Shown here: positions 34,130 through 44,166 of the stretch, piece after piece
Position numbering within the stretch: position 1 is the first letter of the stretch
Layout of the letters: each line of letters begins with the position of its first letter
Source of the DNA: Avena insularis
Lineage: Eukaryota > Streptophyta > Magnoliopsida > Poales > Poaceae
Direction: 5' to 3'
Length of the DNA: 64,000 bases
Assembly: GCA_023614405.1 (NCBI GenBank)
Contig: CM042684.1
Location: 208,636,941 to 208,700,940, forward strand
The notes under the pieces: generated by a model
Told to the model about the DNA's origin: nothing
What the model saw: only the letters and a program-made list of their open reading frames with translations
Database searches by the model: none
Program-made: the position numbers and the translations under genes

Positions 34130-35091
34130 TGTTATGGGGTAACCCCGTGGGTGGCCCGATCTTCACGGATCTCGTGGTCAAATCGATGAGAAAGCGAGGG
34201 GAAAGGGAGAAGGTAGCGGAAGCGGACGCACACTTCGCGAAGAACACGATGAACACACGCAAAACTCACACGATACAAGGCAGATTGCTCTCACCGGTAG
34301 CCACCGGTCTGATAGAATCCTCGCAAGGAAAGATCGGTCAACGTGCTCCCGTCAATCCCAAGCGGAGAGGGAAGAACACCTTGGAGAGGGTCTTGACGTC
34401 TTGGCAAAGGGACACCGATGCCAAGGCCTTGTACAACAAGGGAGGCGCGATGCAAACTCCAACGAGGTGGTGACGATAGTCGATCCCCTTTGGTAGAAGG
34501 GGATGAGGCAAAACTAGAGATTCCACAAAGGGTGTTGTCTTTAGTCTATCATCTATGCCTAAGGGATACAATGAGGGGTGGGGGCTCTATATATAGGCCA
34601 ACCACAAGTTCAGGGGTAGTTCGGGAATAAAACTAGGGTTTGGTGCGAAATAGAGGGGTACATGGGCCAAGGGCCCAGGCCCATACTTGGGCAGACAGTC
34701 AGAGTGATCGGACAGTCCAGGGTGGCGGACACTGGGTAGTGTCTGGGTAGTGTCCGAACTAGCCTTCAATGTCCACGCCAAAGTTGGAGGTTGGGGCTGG
34801 GCTGGCTGAGTCGTCACACGGATTCCAGGCCGGACACTCCTACTGGTTTCAAGTGACACTGCCGGCAGACAGTTTGACAGCCAGTGGGTCGACACGGCGG
34901 GGGTTCGTACCTGATGATGCACATAGTAGTGGTATGAAGTAGCAAGCCATCTAGGTGTATGTCAAAGTCACATGATGAGAGGAGCGAATTCACCTTATCT
35001 TGAAGGATCTTTGCTCGGGCACGAGTCATCGGTCCACTTGGGGGGACTCGGTGGTGTAGATGTAGGAGGGTCCGTAGGACGGGCCGCATCA
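34130..35091 (-). repeat. 5' LTR of B1
   Basis: 962 bp from TGTTATGGGG to CCGCATCA. It matches the 3' LTR along its length. In the stretch 34685-34860, however, many small losses remove whole or half CCGGA units (for example gcggacactggg instead of ggccggacactccgg). The TATA box is at 34587-34595. Confidence 0.92.
34587..34595 (-). promoter_or_regulatory. TATA box of the B1 5' LTR
   Basis: ctatatatagg, read on the minus strand as cctatatatag followed by agcccccacc. It is the same box as in the 3' LTR at about 28356. Confidence 0.65.
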
Positions 35092-35198
35092 CTCTGCTTC
35101 TTCCTGGGAAGGTTGAGTCCAGTCGCCGGTTCCCGCGAGCCCACTCGCAATGGGCAACTCCGTTCCGTGGGTATACCCTGATTGGTATTCCCCCATCA

Positions 35199-36004
35199 CT
35201 GTCAGATGCAACAACTCTCAACCCTTTGGATATTCGCAACTCCACACACTTGCGCACGAAGCCGCTGACCATAAAGCGGTATTGCAATCTACTAATTCCG
35301 AATGGAACAATAGATCACACTCAGATTATAGTAGCAACACACTAGATCGATACGAATTAGTGATGAATATTTCAGAGGATCGCTTGTAGCAGATCTATCT
35401 GGAACTAGAGTTTATTTTAACGTAGTCTAACCTAATTGTGATGGCTACAAAATTATATATTAGAGCTGGGGCGTCCTCCCCACTAACCAGGCCTAAAACC
35501 AGCTGGTTTTGGGTCCAAACTTACTCGGTTCGACTCAAACTGATACAAACCAACCCATATATGGGTTCGGCCTAATTGGCATGCAGTCCAAGCATCGTGG
35601 AACACCTCAAACGTGTAATTCTTGGTGCACCATATATCTATATTGCTCATACGTGATTTCTTCATTGCCTCCTAGTGCGCCTGCCTCCCTCTCCTCCCTC
35701 GCGCACTTGTTGATATTGGAAATCAACGCTTGTCCTTCTTGCTACAACTCTCCGCCTCCTCGTGCAATGCTTGTGTTATCAATAAACCTGATCATACAAA
35801 TATGCATAGACTTAGTTAGTATAAAGTTCTCATTAAGTAAAACATCAGGTTCAATTAAGAGTGAATTCACCTGTTGCTCAAGTAGCTTTGCACGAGCTCT
35901 TGTAATGGGTCCAATCCTGATTTCATTGGACTTGTTCTTTTGCAGAAACATCTTCATTATCAATAGGAGTAGGAGATAGTGGAATAGTATGGATGTCCTC
36001 ATCA
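35199..36004 (-). repeat. H1 3' LTR, left end missing
   Basis: 806 bp ending CTCATCA. It matches the H2 LTR from about 44271 onward (gatgcaacaactctcaacc against aatgcaacatctctcgaacc). The missing left part should carry the TGATATGGGG end. It contains the palindrome cccatatatggg at about 35552 and an H-type TRARAK coding tail at about 35800-35915. Confidence 0.85.
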
Positions 36005-36447
36005 TCTCCCCTCCCTTCAAAAGGCATCGACCTCGATGCTCCAAGGTCATCTCCATCATATGGTGTCAAATCAGCAACATTGAAACTATTACTGACACCA
36101 AACTCATATGTAGGAAGATCTATCTTGTATGCATGATCATTTATCTTGGCGAGCACTTTGTAAGGACCAGCACCACGTGGAAGTAACTTGGATTTACGCA
36201 AGTCCAGAAATCTTTCCTCATGAAAATGTACCCATACCATGTCACCAGGTTGAAACTGCACCTCCTTGCGCTTCTTGTTAACTCGATCAGCAATGCTCTT
36301 GCCCTTCCTTTTAATAGCTTCTTTAGTCTTCACATGTATCTTCCTCACAAAATCCGCCCTATTTGATGCCTCCATGTTTACTCTCTCTTGTATGGGTAGA
36401 GGCAACAAGTCAAGTGGAGTAATGGGTTTGAAGCCATATACCACCTC
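35923..36447 (-). pseudogene. H1 integrase C-terminus, truncated by A2
   Basis: About 170 codons of genuine sequence: VVYGFKPITPLDLLPLP, then [33 protein letters not shown] and FNVADLTPY. These are the integrase C-terminal region of plant gypsy elements. The frame stays open across the polypurine tract (EGRGDDEDIHT) into the LTR before stopping at 35923. The N-terminal side is replaced by A2 sequence at 36447/36448. Confidence 0.85.
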
Positions 36448-37408
36448 TGTTGAGGGCAAACCTCTAGGGTGGCCCGATCTTTCACGAATCCCTTTCAAAT
36501 CAAGGATGGAGTGCGGGGAGAGGAGGGTAGGATGAACACAACGAACTCACGCATGAAGAACGCGATGAACACACACACAAAACCACGATACACACCAATA
36601 GCTCACGCCGGTGGTGACCGGTCCGGTGCAATCCCTAGGATCGGCGTCGGGCGGAGGACACTCTCTCGAACCGACACGGCGAGGAGGAAGACTCGGTGAG
36701 ATCTTGACGTCTAGGCAAAGGGACTCCGATGCCTAGGCCATGTACAACACGGAAGCACGATGCAAACTCTAACAAGGTTTGGGATATTTGGTGCTCCTTT
36801 GTCAAAGGAGCATGAGGCAAAAACTAGATAAATCCACAAGGGGTTTCCATTAATTCCAAATATCATGCCTAGGGTTTACAATAGAGGTGGGGGACTATAT
36901 ATAGTCCAGCCACAAGTTCATGGGTAATTTAGGCATTAAAGTAGAGTTCTGGGCGAAGTAGAGGGGTACATGGGCCACATGGCCCAGCTATGGCAGCCCA
37001 TCTTGAGCGGACAGTCGGGTGGACCAGTGGCGGACACTCCGGGTAGTGTCCGGGTAGTGTCTGAAGTGGCATACTGAATGTCCATGCCAGGATGGGGCTG
37101 GGGTAGGCCAGACACTCCGGCTAAGTCGCGCCGGACACTCCGGCTGGATTGGGGCTTACACTTCAGCTCAGGCAGCTTCAGGACAGGTGCAGCTTCAGGG
37201 CTCATGGGTCAACACGTCGGGGTTTCGTTCCTGATAATGCACATAGTAATGGTATGATGTAGCAAGCCATCTAAGTGTGTCAAAGTCACATGATGAGAGG
37301 ATCAAATTCACCTTCGCTTGAAGGAGCTTGGCTCGGGCACGGGTCATCGGTCCACTTGGGGGACTTGGTGGTGTAGATGTAGGAGCGTCCGTAGGATGGG
37401 CTGCATCA
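36448..37408 (-). repeat. 3' LTR of A2
   Basis: 961 bp from TGTTGAGGG to GCATCA, followed by the purine tract (37409-37425). It contains the TATA box, a CCGGA cluster with several small deletions (about 37005-37165), and the tail coding segment. Here the tail frame is open from before the purine tract through TRARAK. Confidence 0.92.
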
Positions 37409-37498
37409 GCTCCCCCCTTGGGAAAGAGTCGTCCTCGACTCTTCATGGTTGTCATCTTGAACATCTCCATGGTAGGGTGAAAGATCCTTGATGTTGAA

Positions 37499-38159
37499 TG
37501 ATACGGATCAAGCCGATGATCCTATAGTTTTGTCCCGATCTTTCACAGCGAGTCAACCAGGTAGGTAATCTTCCAATAACACGATGTGATCAACGAGAGC
37601 TCTGCTACCACATGATACGGATCGAGCCGATGATCCTATAGTTTTGTCCCGATCATTCATAGCGAGTAACCCGGATAATAATCCTTCCAATAACCCTGAT
37701 GAACGTCACCTGAAGAAGAGGAATCAATCTAGCAAGTAACATGATGAAGATCACCACGCCTCAGACATGAGCACGACAATCCTTGATGAACACAAGAACC
37801 TCCCCAGCAATAATCTGATAAACGGTATCGCCGTCCCCGGAGGGATGATACATGGTGGAGAACAATATAGTTTTTAGACTAAATAACTAAACTCTCCTTA
37901 AACCCTAGGCGGCTAGCTCCTTTATATAGGAGGCCTGCAATTAGTCAGTTGGATAGACCCAAACCGAACACACAACGGACTCGAACCTAACCTAGACTCG
38001 GACTCAATAACATAGCAACAATATTTGACACAACCTTAGACTTATCATTACATAACGTAGGTCGTCCTGGCGTGCCAATCATCAATGGGATGCGCCCACA
38101 TCACCTAGCTTGGTGGAGTCCTGAAATTAGGCTTCACCTCCTCCTTCGTGCCCATATCA
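37499..38159 (-). mobile_element. deletion derivative of the 547-bp LTR family
   Basis: 661 bp inserted in A2 with perfect target duplications ttgaa (37494-37498 and 38160-38164). In transcription order it has a full 547-bp LTR (38159-37613), 2 bp, a primer site (TGGTAGCAGAGC, near initiator tRNA-Met), about 30 bp of internal sequence and only the last ~80 bp of the 3' LTR. Nearly all of the internal region and most of the 3' LTR are gone, yet both outer ends are intact. Confidence 0.92.
37613..38159 (-). repeat. complete LTR of the 547-bp family
   Basis: 547 bp, TGATATGGGCACG to CGTATCA on the minus strand, with the TATA box near 37921-37928. It matches the solo LTR at 25638-26184 throughout, in opposite orientation. 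Confidence 0.92.
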
Positions 38160-39340
38160 TTGAATGTATTGCTTGCAAGGTACTTGGATGTGAGTATGTC
38201 GATGATGTAGGCGTTGTTGTTGATTCTCTTGAGGATCTTGAAGGGACCATCTCCTCTTGGCTTGAGCTTGGAGTCGTGTGCCTTGGGGAAGCGGTCTTTG
38301 CTTAGGTGTATCCACACCTTCTTCAAAGATCATCTCCTTCTTGTCCTTGTTTAACCTTGAAGCTTGGCGAAGGACTTGTTGCTTTATAGTAGCTCTTGTT
38401 TCTTCATGAAGCTTCTTCATAGCTTGTGCGCACTTCTCAACGTCCATGTTGGTGCGCTCATGGAGCAGTAGTGGTAGTATGTCGAGCGTGGTGAGGGGCT
38501 CGAAACCATAGACGATCATGAAGGGACTCATCTTGGTTGTTGAGTGCTTGGCTCGGTTGTAGGCGAACTTGGCGTGGGGAATTCATGCCTCCCAATCCTT
38601 CAAGTTCTTCTTGATCAACACACGTAGAAGAGTTCCGAGGCTTCGGTTGACAACCTCGGTTTGTCCATCGGTTTGAGGATGTGACGCGGATGAAAAGAGG
38701 AGCTTGACACCGAGATTGGCCATGAGGCTTTTCCATAAGTAGCTCATGAGTTTGACATCGCGGTCGGAGATAATAGTTCTTGGCACACCGTGAAGACGGA
38801 CGATTTCCCTGGAAAACAAATTGGCAACATGTGAAGCATCGTCGGTCTTATGGCACGGTATGAAGTGTGCCATTTTAGAAAAGTGATCCATGACAACAAA
38901 GATAGAATCATGACCATGCTTAGATCTAGGCAATCCTAACACAAAATCCATGCTAATCTCAGACTAAGGTGAATGAGGAATAGGCCATGGCATATAAAGA
39001 CCATAAGGGTTAGCTTGTGACTTAGCTTGAACACATGTCGTGCATCGTTGAACGTAGCGCTCCACGCCGTGCTTCATCTTGTGCAAAAAGTAGTGAGTCG
39101 AGAGCATGTACAATGTCTTGTCACAGCCAAACTGACCCCCATAAGGCCTCCACCATGAGATTCTTGGAGAAGCAAAAGTTGGAGCGACAACTTTGGAATG
39201 CAAAGCTTGTTTCGTTTAAAAAGAAAACACTTATGCAAATAGAAATCATCAACTCCTTTATCAATGGAGCACTTTGCGAAAATTGGTTCAAAGAACGGGT
39301 CGGAAGCATACAAAGATTTTATTTTCTCAATACCCAACAT
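38160..39340 (-). pseudogene. A2 integrase, broken into several frames
   Basis: Pieces in order: zinc domain with CTTCVQAKSQANPYGLY (38964-39203), catalytic core with [16 protein letters not shown] and ISDRDVKL (38583-38951), and C-terminal region with LSKDRFPKAHDSKLKPRG and KRINNNAYIID (38105-38531). Frame breaks lie between them. The ISDRDVK segment keeps the second catalytic Asp. The junction to the tail was cut by the 547-family insertion. Confidence 0.88.
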
Positions 39341-40790
39341 GTTGATTTCAAGTCTCGTAAGAAGGCTTTTGTGTGTTTGCGAGACAAAGCATTAGCAACT
39401 ACATTATCTTTGCCCTTCTTATACTTGACAATGTACGGAAAAGATTCCATAAACTCAACCCACTTAGCATGTCTCTTACTCAAGTTGGCTTGGCCTTTGA
39501 GATATTTCAACGACTCATGGTCGGAATGTATGATAAATTCCTTGGGCCATAGGTAGTGTTGCCAAACTTGAAGGACACGAACTAAGGCAAAAAGCTCTTT
39601 GTCATAAATTGGATAATTAAGGCGAGCACCATCAAGTTTCTCAGTATGGTAGGCTATAGGACGACCGTTTTGCATAAGGACTCCTCCAATGCCAATACCA
39701 CTAGCATCACACTCTATCTCAAAAGTTTTTATGAAATCCAGTAACGCAAGGAGAGGTGCTTCAGTGAGCCTCTTTTTAAGTTCATCAAAAGCTTTTTGTT
39801 GAGCTTTGCCCCAAACGAAGGTGATATTCTTTTTCATCAACTCATTGAGAGGACAAGCAATAGTTGAAAAGTCTTTCACAAAGCGACGATAGAAGCCGGA
39901 CAACCCATGAAAACTTCGGATTTCACTCACATTTGTTGGGATGGGCCAATCTCATATGTCCTTTACCTTGGACACATCAACTTCAATGCCCTTTGAAGAA
40001 ATGACAAATCCAAGAAAAATGAACTTGTCTTTAGCAAAAGTGCACTTGGGAAGATTAGCATAAAGCTTTTCATGTCGAAGGATTTGCAAAACTTCCTTGA
40101 CATGTGTAATATGGTCCTCAAGTAACTTGCTATAAACAAGTATATCATCGAAATAGACAACAACACTTTTTCCAGTAAGAGAATGCAAGATATGATTCAT
40201 AAGGCGCATGAAGGTGGATGGGGCATTAGATAAACCAAAGGGCATAACCAACAATTCATAGAGACCAAGTTTGGTCTTGAAGGCGGTTTTCCACCCATCA
40301 CCTCAGCCATGCGTATTTGATGGTAACCACTACGAAGATCAATTTTCGAAAAAATAGTGGCTCCACACAACTCATCAAGCATGACATCAAGTCATGGTAT
40401 GGGATGTCGATAATGCATGGTGATAGCATTGATTGGACAGCAGTCCATGCATAACCGTAACGTATCATCCGTTTTTGGAACGAGAATCACGAGTACGACA
40501 CTTGGGCTAGTGCTAACCTGGATCAAACCTTTGGAGACGACTTGGTTGATTTGAAGTTCAATCTCCTTTGTCTCCTCCCGGTTCGTGCGGTAAGCAGTGC
40601 GGTTTGGAAGGGGTTCGTCGGGGATGAGGTCAATGCGATGTTCGATGCCGCTAAGAGGAGGTAGTCCATGTGGGAGCTCTTCGGGGAACACATCCTTGAA
40701 TTCCTGCAAAACAATCATCAAAGATGGAGGAACATTGGTTAATTCATTAGTTCCTTGCGCTAGTCCCCTGTAAAGGAGGACATAGTGCAA
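39319..40790 (-). pseudogene. A2 reverse transcriptase and RNase H, frameshifted
   Basis: Three open pieces: the RT start with RIDLIPDEPLPNRTAYRTN (40392-40790), the RT core with [11 protein letters not shown] (39952-40254), and the connection plus RNase H (39319-39930) with [26 protein letters not shown] and [10 protein letters not shown]. RNase H is complete in this copy, including the 83 bp missing from A1. The [16 protein letters not shown] junction is interrupted by a stop near 39950. Confidence 0.88.
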
Positions 40791-40816
40791 GATGGATGGG
40801 TTGTTCTAAACATCTC

Positions 40817-42079
40817 TCATCTCACTTTTGGTGGCAAGGAGAACACTCTTAGTTTTCCACTCGAGTTTGTCTTGTGGCTCTCACTCCCTATGAGGTGGTT
40901 CTCTCTCTCACCGCTCTTCTCACAAGTAGGTGTTGTGCTTTGTGCCCTCGCTAAAGCCTTTGCATTGTTCACAATTATTTGGATAGGAGTCATTGGTTGC
41001 AAAACACATGTTTTGTTGAGCCATTTGAATGTGTAAACATTGGTGCGACCATCATGTAGACTAGACTTGTCAAATTGCCATGGTCGACCAAGAAGCATGT
41101 GACAAACTGTCATAGGAACCACATCACACTCCACCGTGTCTTTGTAAGGACCAATAGCGAAGGAGACCGATAAGGTATGCTTGATCTTCACGGACCCTTG
41201 GTCACTTAGCCATTGCACGTGGTAGGGGTGCTTGTGCGGATGGAGGGTGAGGTTGAGCTTATCACACAACTTGGTGCTAGCAAGGTTTTGGCAACTCCCT
41301 CCATCGATGATCACTTTAATAGACTTTCCATTGATGCCTGCTCATGTTTGGAAGATATTTGAGCGTTGGTCTTCATGCTCTTGTGCTTGAGTGGTCAAGA
41401 TTCTTGTAACGACAAGCGATGGACTTGCGTCATGTTCACACATGAGGAGTTCTTGGTCATCTTCCACTCATTGTCTTGCCATTGCTTCCTTGACTCGGGC
41501 ATCAAATTCATCTTCACTCAAGTACTCTTTGTCACCATTGTCATGGATGAACAATACCTTCTTGTTTCCACATTCGACCGACTTGTGTCCTTTGCCTCCA
41601 CACTTGTAGCATTCACCATTGAAAGGTGTATCACTCTTTGCTTGTTTGCCACTTGGAGGCAGTTTTCCTTGAGGAAGTGTGGGCTTGAAGGAAGGCTTGG
41701 AGGTACTTGAGGAGCTTCCATTGAAGGTTGTTGGCATAGCGGTTGAAGCTTGCTTGTAGGTGAAATACGTCTTGGGCTTGTTGTACTTGATGTCCTCTTG
41801 CACTTGATGTTCGGCCTTTGTTGCGATGTGCACAACCTCAACCATGGTGTTGTATGTTGGGAACTTGACAATGCGCTTGATTGGGTGGTTCAACCCAATA
41901 AGGAAGCATGCCATAGTTTGCTCCATGCGCTCGTCTATGTTGGCGCGAATCAAGTTGAGTTCCATCTCCTTGAAGTACTCTTCCACGGTCTTTGTCCCTT
42001 GACGAAGCGATTGGAGGTTGTTGAAGAGGTCACGCGTGTAGTGCGTGGGGATAAAGCGGGATCTCATATGAGCCTTCAT
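40817..42079 (-). pseudogene. A2 gag C-terminus, zinc knuckle and protease
   Basis: The piece at 41468-42079 has the gag domain and an intact zinc knuckle, CYKCGGKGHKSVEC. The piece at 40817-41314 has the protease with the normal MIIDGGSC active-site motif. They are separated by stops around 41340-41465. These intact motifs serve as the in-window reference for the substitutions in A1. Confidence 0.87.
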
Positions 42080-43435
42080 GTCATGCCAAGTTGTGATTGG
42101 CGGCTCTTGCCTTGTGTCACGAGCAACATGAACTTGTTCCCACCAAAGGTTGGCTTAATCATCAAACTCAAGTGAAGCCATGGCGACCATCTTCTCGTTG
42201 CTATAGTTGTGCATGCAGAAGATCTTGTCGACTTTGAGTGCCCATGAGAGGTATTCTTCGGGGTCATTGGATCCGGTAAACTTGGGCATTGTGAACTTGA
42301 GCTTGCCGAAAGTTTCTTCAACATTGTGGTCATTGCGACGAGCTTGGTGACCTTCTTAATGATCTTGTGGTTGAGGCGGTGGAACTTGGTTCTCGCGACC
42401 TTGTTGCGGAGCTTGCTCTTGATATTGTTGTTGTGGCGCTTGCTCTTGCTGTTGGTGTGTTTGTTGATGACGTTGGGGAACTTGGTCCTCATGAGGGTGT
42501 TGAGGATGTGGAGCCTCATGACGTGTTTTATGACAAAGAGGAGGCTCGTTCCGCGGTTGGTGATGTTGGTTAGGCACATGGGCCTCATGGAGAAGATCAT
42601 GGTCTTGATCCTCTTGACTTTGTGGGCGTCGCTCAACTTATACCACTTGACGCTCCATGTTTTGGTATGGTGGTGGAGGCGCGTCGTGATGACCATGTTG
42701 TCGGTGTGGACGTTCATGACGATGAAGACGAGGAGGAGGATCTTGGAGAGCTTCACGTTGATGACGAGATTGATTCTCCAAATTGGAGTCATCACTTGTT
42801 GTGTAAAGTATGTGTCGCGAACGACAGTGGTAGACTTGCGGTTGCACTTGTGGTTCTTCTTGTGGTTGTTCTTGCTGGATCACTAATGCCCTTGCGTGAT
42901 GACGGTGTGCTTCTTGTCTTGCTCGTGGCCTTGAAGAGAAATAACCATCATCGCTTGACGTTGTGGCATGCCATGGGGAAGGTACATAGTTCGAAGAACT
43001 TCCATCTTCAACCACAGGGGCGTCATTGCATCTTGGAGCACTTGGATGTAGATCTTGTTGATGATGTGCATGACAATGCGAAGAACTTGAAGAGCTTGAT
43101 GCGCGTGAACATGGTCTTGCCATTCCGTCGATGAGGCGTCAAAGATTGTCATTTGTTTCGGCGACAGAGCGTTGTTGCGCTTCATTTTGGTGGCCAAAGT
43201 TGTGATGCATTGCATGCATTTGTCATTCGAGGCCATCAAAGCGGTTGTCAATGTTCTTGAATTCGTCTTGCGTCTCGCCAAATTGTTCATTTTGTCGCGT
43301 CTCTAGGGCCTGGCAACGTTCACGGAACTCTTGACGGACGAGGAAGTGACTTGCGCGCATCATGTACAGTCCATATTCTTCTTCTTGGGGAGGTGGTTGG
43401 CTTGACTCACCATGCCTATCCATCATGCAAAACAC
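42076..43435 (-). pseudogene. A2 gag N-terminal region, frameshifted
   Basis: It starts MFCMMDRHGESSQPPPQEEE at 43435, matching the A1 start two residues in. The same coiled-coil-like stretch (ETRQNEQFGETQDEFKNIDN) follows, then Ser-, Gln- and His-rich pieces in changing frames (42883-43290, 42638-43123, 42076-42795). Confidence 0.78.
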
Positions 43436-44166
43436 ACAAGTATTGTATATGGAAGTGTAATATGGTGGTGTTAGCCTTGTACCTCACCTTGGGGATTGCA
43501 CCAAACTAGAAACCACAAGTGAGAGCTATAAGCGTGCAAAGTGGAATTGCAAAGAAAACTCACACTAAAGAAAGACCTAACTCTCAAAATCTTGTTGGTG
43601 GTAGGTTAGGGTTGTGGAATGCCAAAGAACCAACCAAAAGAAAAGTTATAGTCAAAAGTGGGTGAAATCCAACAAAACTCAAGTCACAGGCGAAGGTCAA
43701 CAACTCAAAGGGGTGACAGGAACCTACGACTATCTACACACACGTGGATATTGTTGGGATTAACACGACTATGAAAATGAGCAAACAAAATGTCCTAACG
43801 AAGAATAATATCTTTGTCGTGCCAATGCAAGGAGCGACCATGGCTCGTTTGCAAAGAAGAAAAATGAGCATGGATTTGTGCACTTGCCTTGGGCGCTCTT
43901 CTTTCTCTCTTGCTTACAAGCTTTGAGACTCTCTTTGGCAATGGGACACTATTATTCTTTTTATTTTGCTTTGTATCTTTTTTTGTTGCTCTCCCTTGAT
44001 GCTACCAAGTCACTCTTTCTATTGCTTTTACACTCTCACTATCCAAGGACAAGTGCACAATGCTTAAGTAAACACAAGACGAGCCACTCTCGTGGGATAT
44101 GTACACACAAAGGAAGATAGGGGTTAACAAGGTGACACAAGTTATACCTTTGTTGGTGATGATGAA
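43436..44166 (-). other. A2 leader, left part
   Basis: Non-coding. It matches the A1 leader from 12198 to about 12950, including the conserved block (43793-43845, with a few changes) and the T-rich run (about 43950-43985). It stops at gatgatgaa, where H2 is inserted, so the A2 palindrome cluster and primer site are missing. Confidence 0.8.

Larger units (their letters stand above)
27899..35091 (-). mobile_element. non-autonomous LTR retrotransposon B1, no pol
   Basis: This 7193-bp element has perfect target duplications ctctg (27894-27898 and 35092-35096). It has two full LTRs of 1006 and 962 bp, an initiator-Met-type primer site, a 1.5-kb leader and a polypurine tract. The internal coding region holds three collinear frames without any protease, RT, RNase H or integrase motif. 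Its LTR and leader share elements with family A, so A-like enzymes are the likely source of its past mobility (inference). In size and lack of pol it resembles large non-autonomous derivatives, but unlike a classic LARD it keeps a long ORF. Confidence 0.93.
26378..35198 (-). mobile_element. S LTR split by two nested insertions
   Basis: Three pieces (26378-26784, 27799-27898 and 35092-35198, counting duplicated target bases) join into an LTR of about 600 bp running from TGATAAGGG to CCCCCATCA. It is split by the solo A LTR (target ctttg) and element B1 (target ctctg). Orientation is inferred from its left end, which resembles that of the H LTR. The flanks do not match (cacac on the left, ctgtc on the right): the left neighbour is satellite and the right is an H LTR. 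A rearrangement must have followed its insertion. Confidence 0.75.
35199..36447 (-). mobile_element. gypsy family H fragment H1
   Basis: A 3' LTR lacking its left ~100 bp (35199-36004), a polypurine tract (36005-36022) and the 3' end of integrase. The fragment is cut at 36447 by insertion of A2 (target acctc). The continuation of the integrase gene is not found right of A2, so it was lost in a later deletion or rearrangement. Confidence 0.88.
36448..44166 (-). mobile_element. gypsy element A2, right end lost, pol degenerate
   Basis: Same family as A1. The 3' LTR is 36448-37408, followed by polypurine tract, tail region, integrase, RNase H, RT, protease, gag and part of the leader up to 44166. 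There H2 begins, and the 5' LTR of A2 is not found in the window. It is itself interrupted at 37499-38159 by a 547-family derivative (target ttgaa). Many frameshifts and stops break the polyprotein into about ten open pieces, though some catalytic residues lost in A1 remain. Confidence 0.92.

Noticed and set aside
42326..43134. Plus-strand frames of 170-186 codons opposite A2 gag
   Set aside because: The Val- and Leu-rich products are complements of the gag coding strand, and similar shadows occur at 10575-11902 opposite A1 gag.
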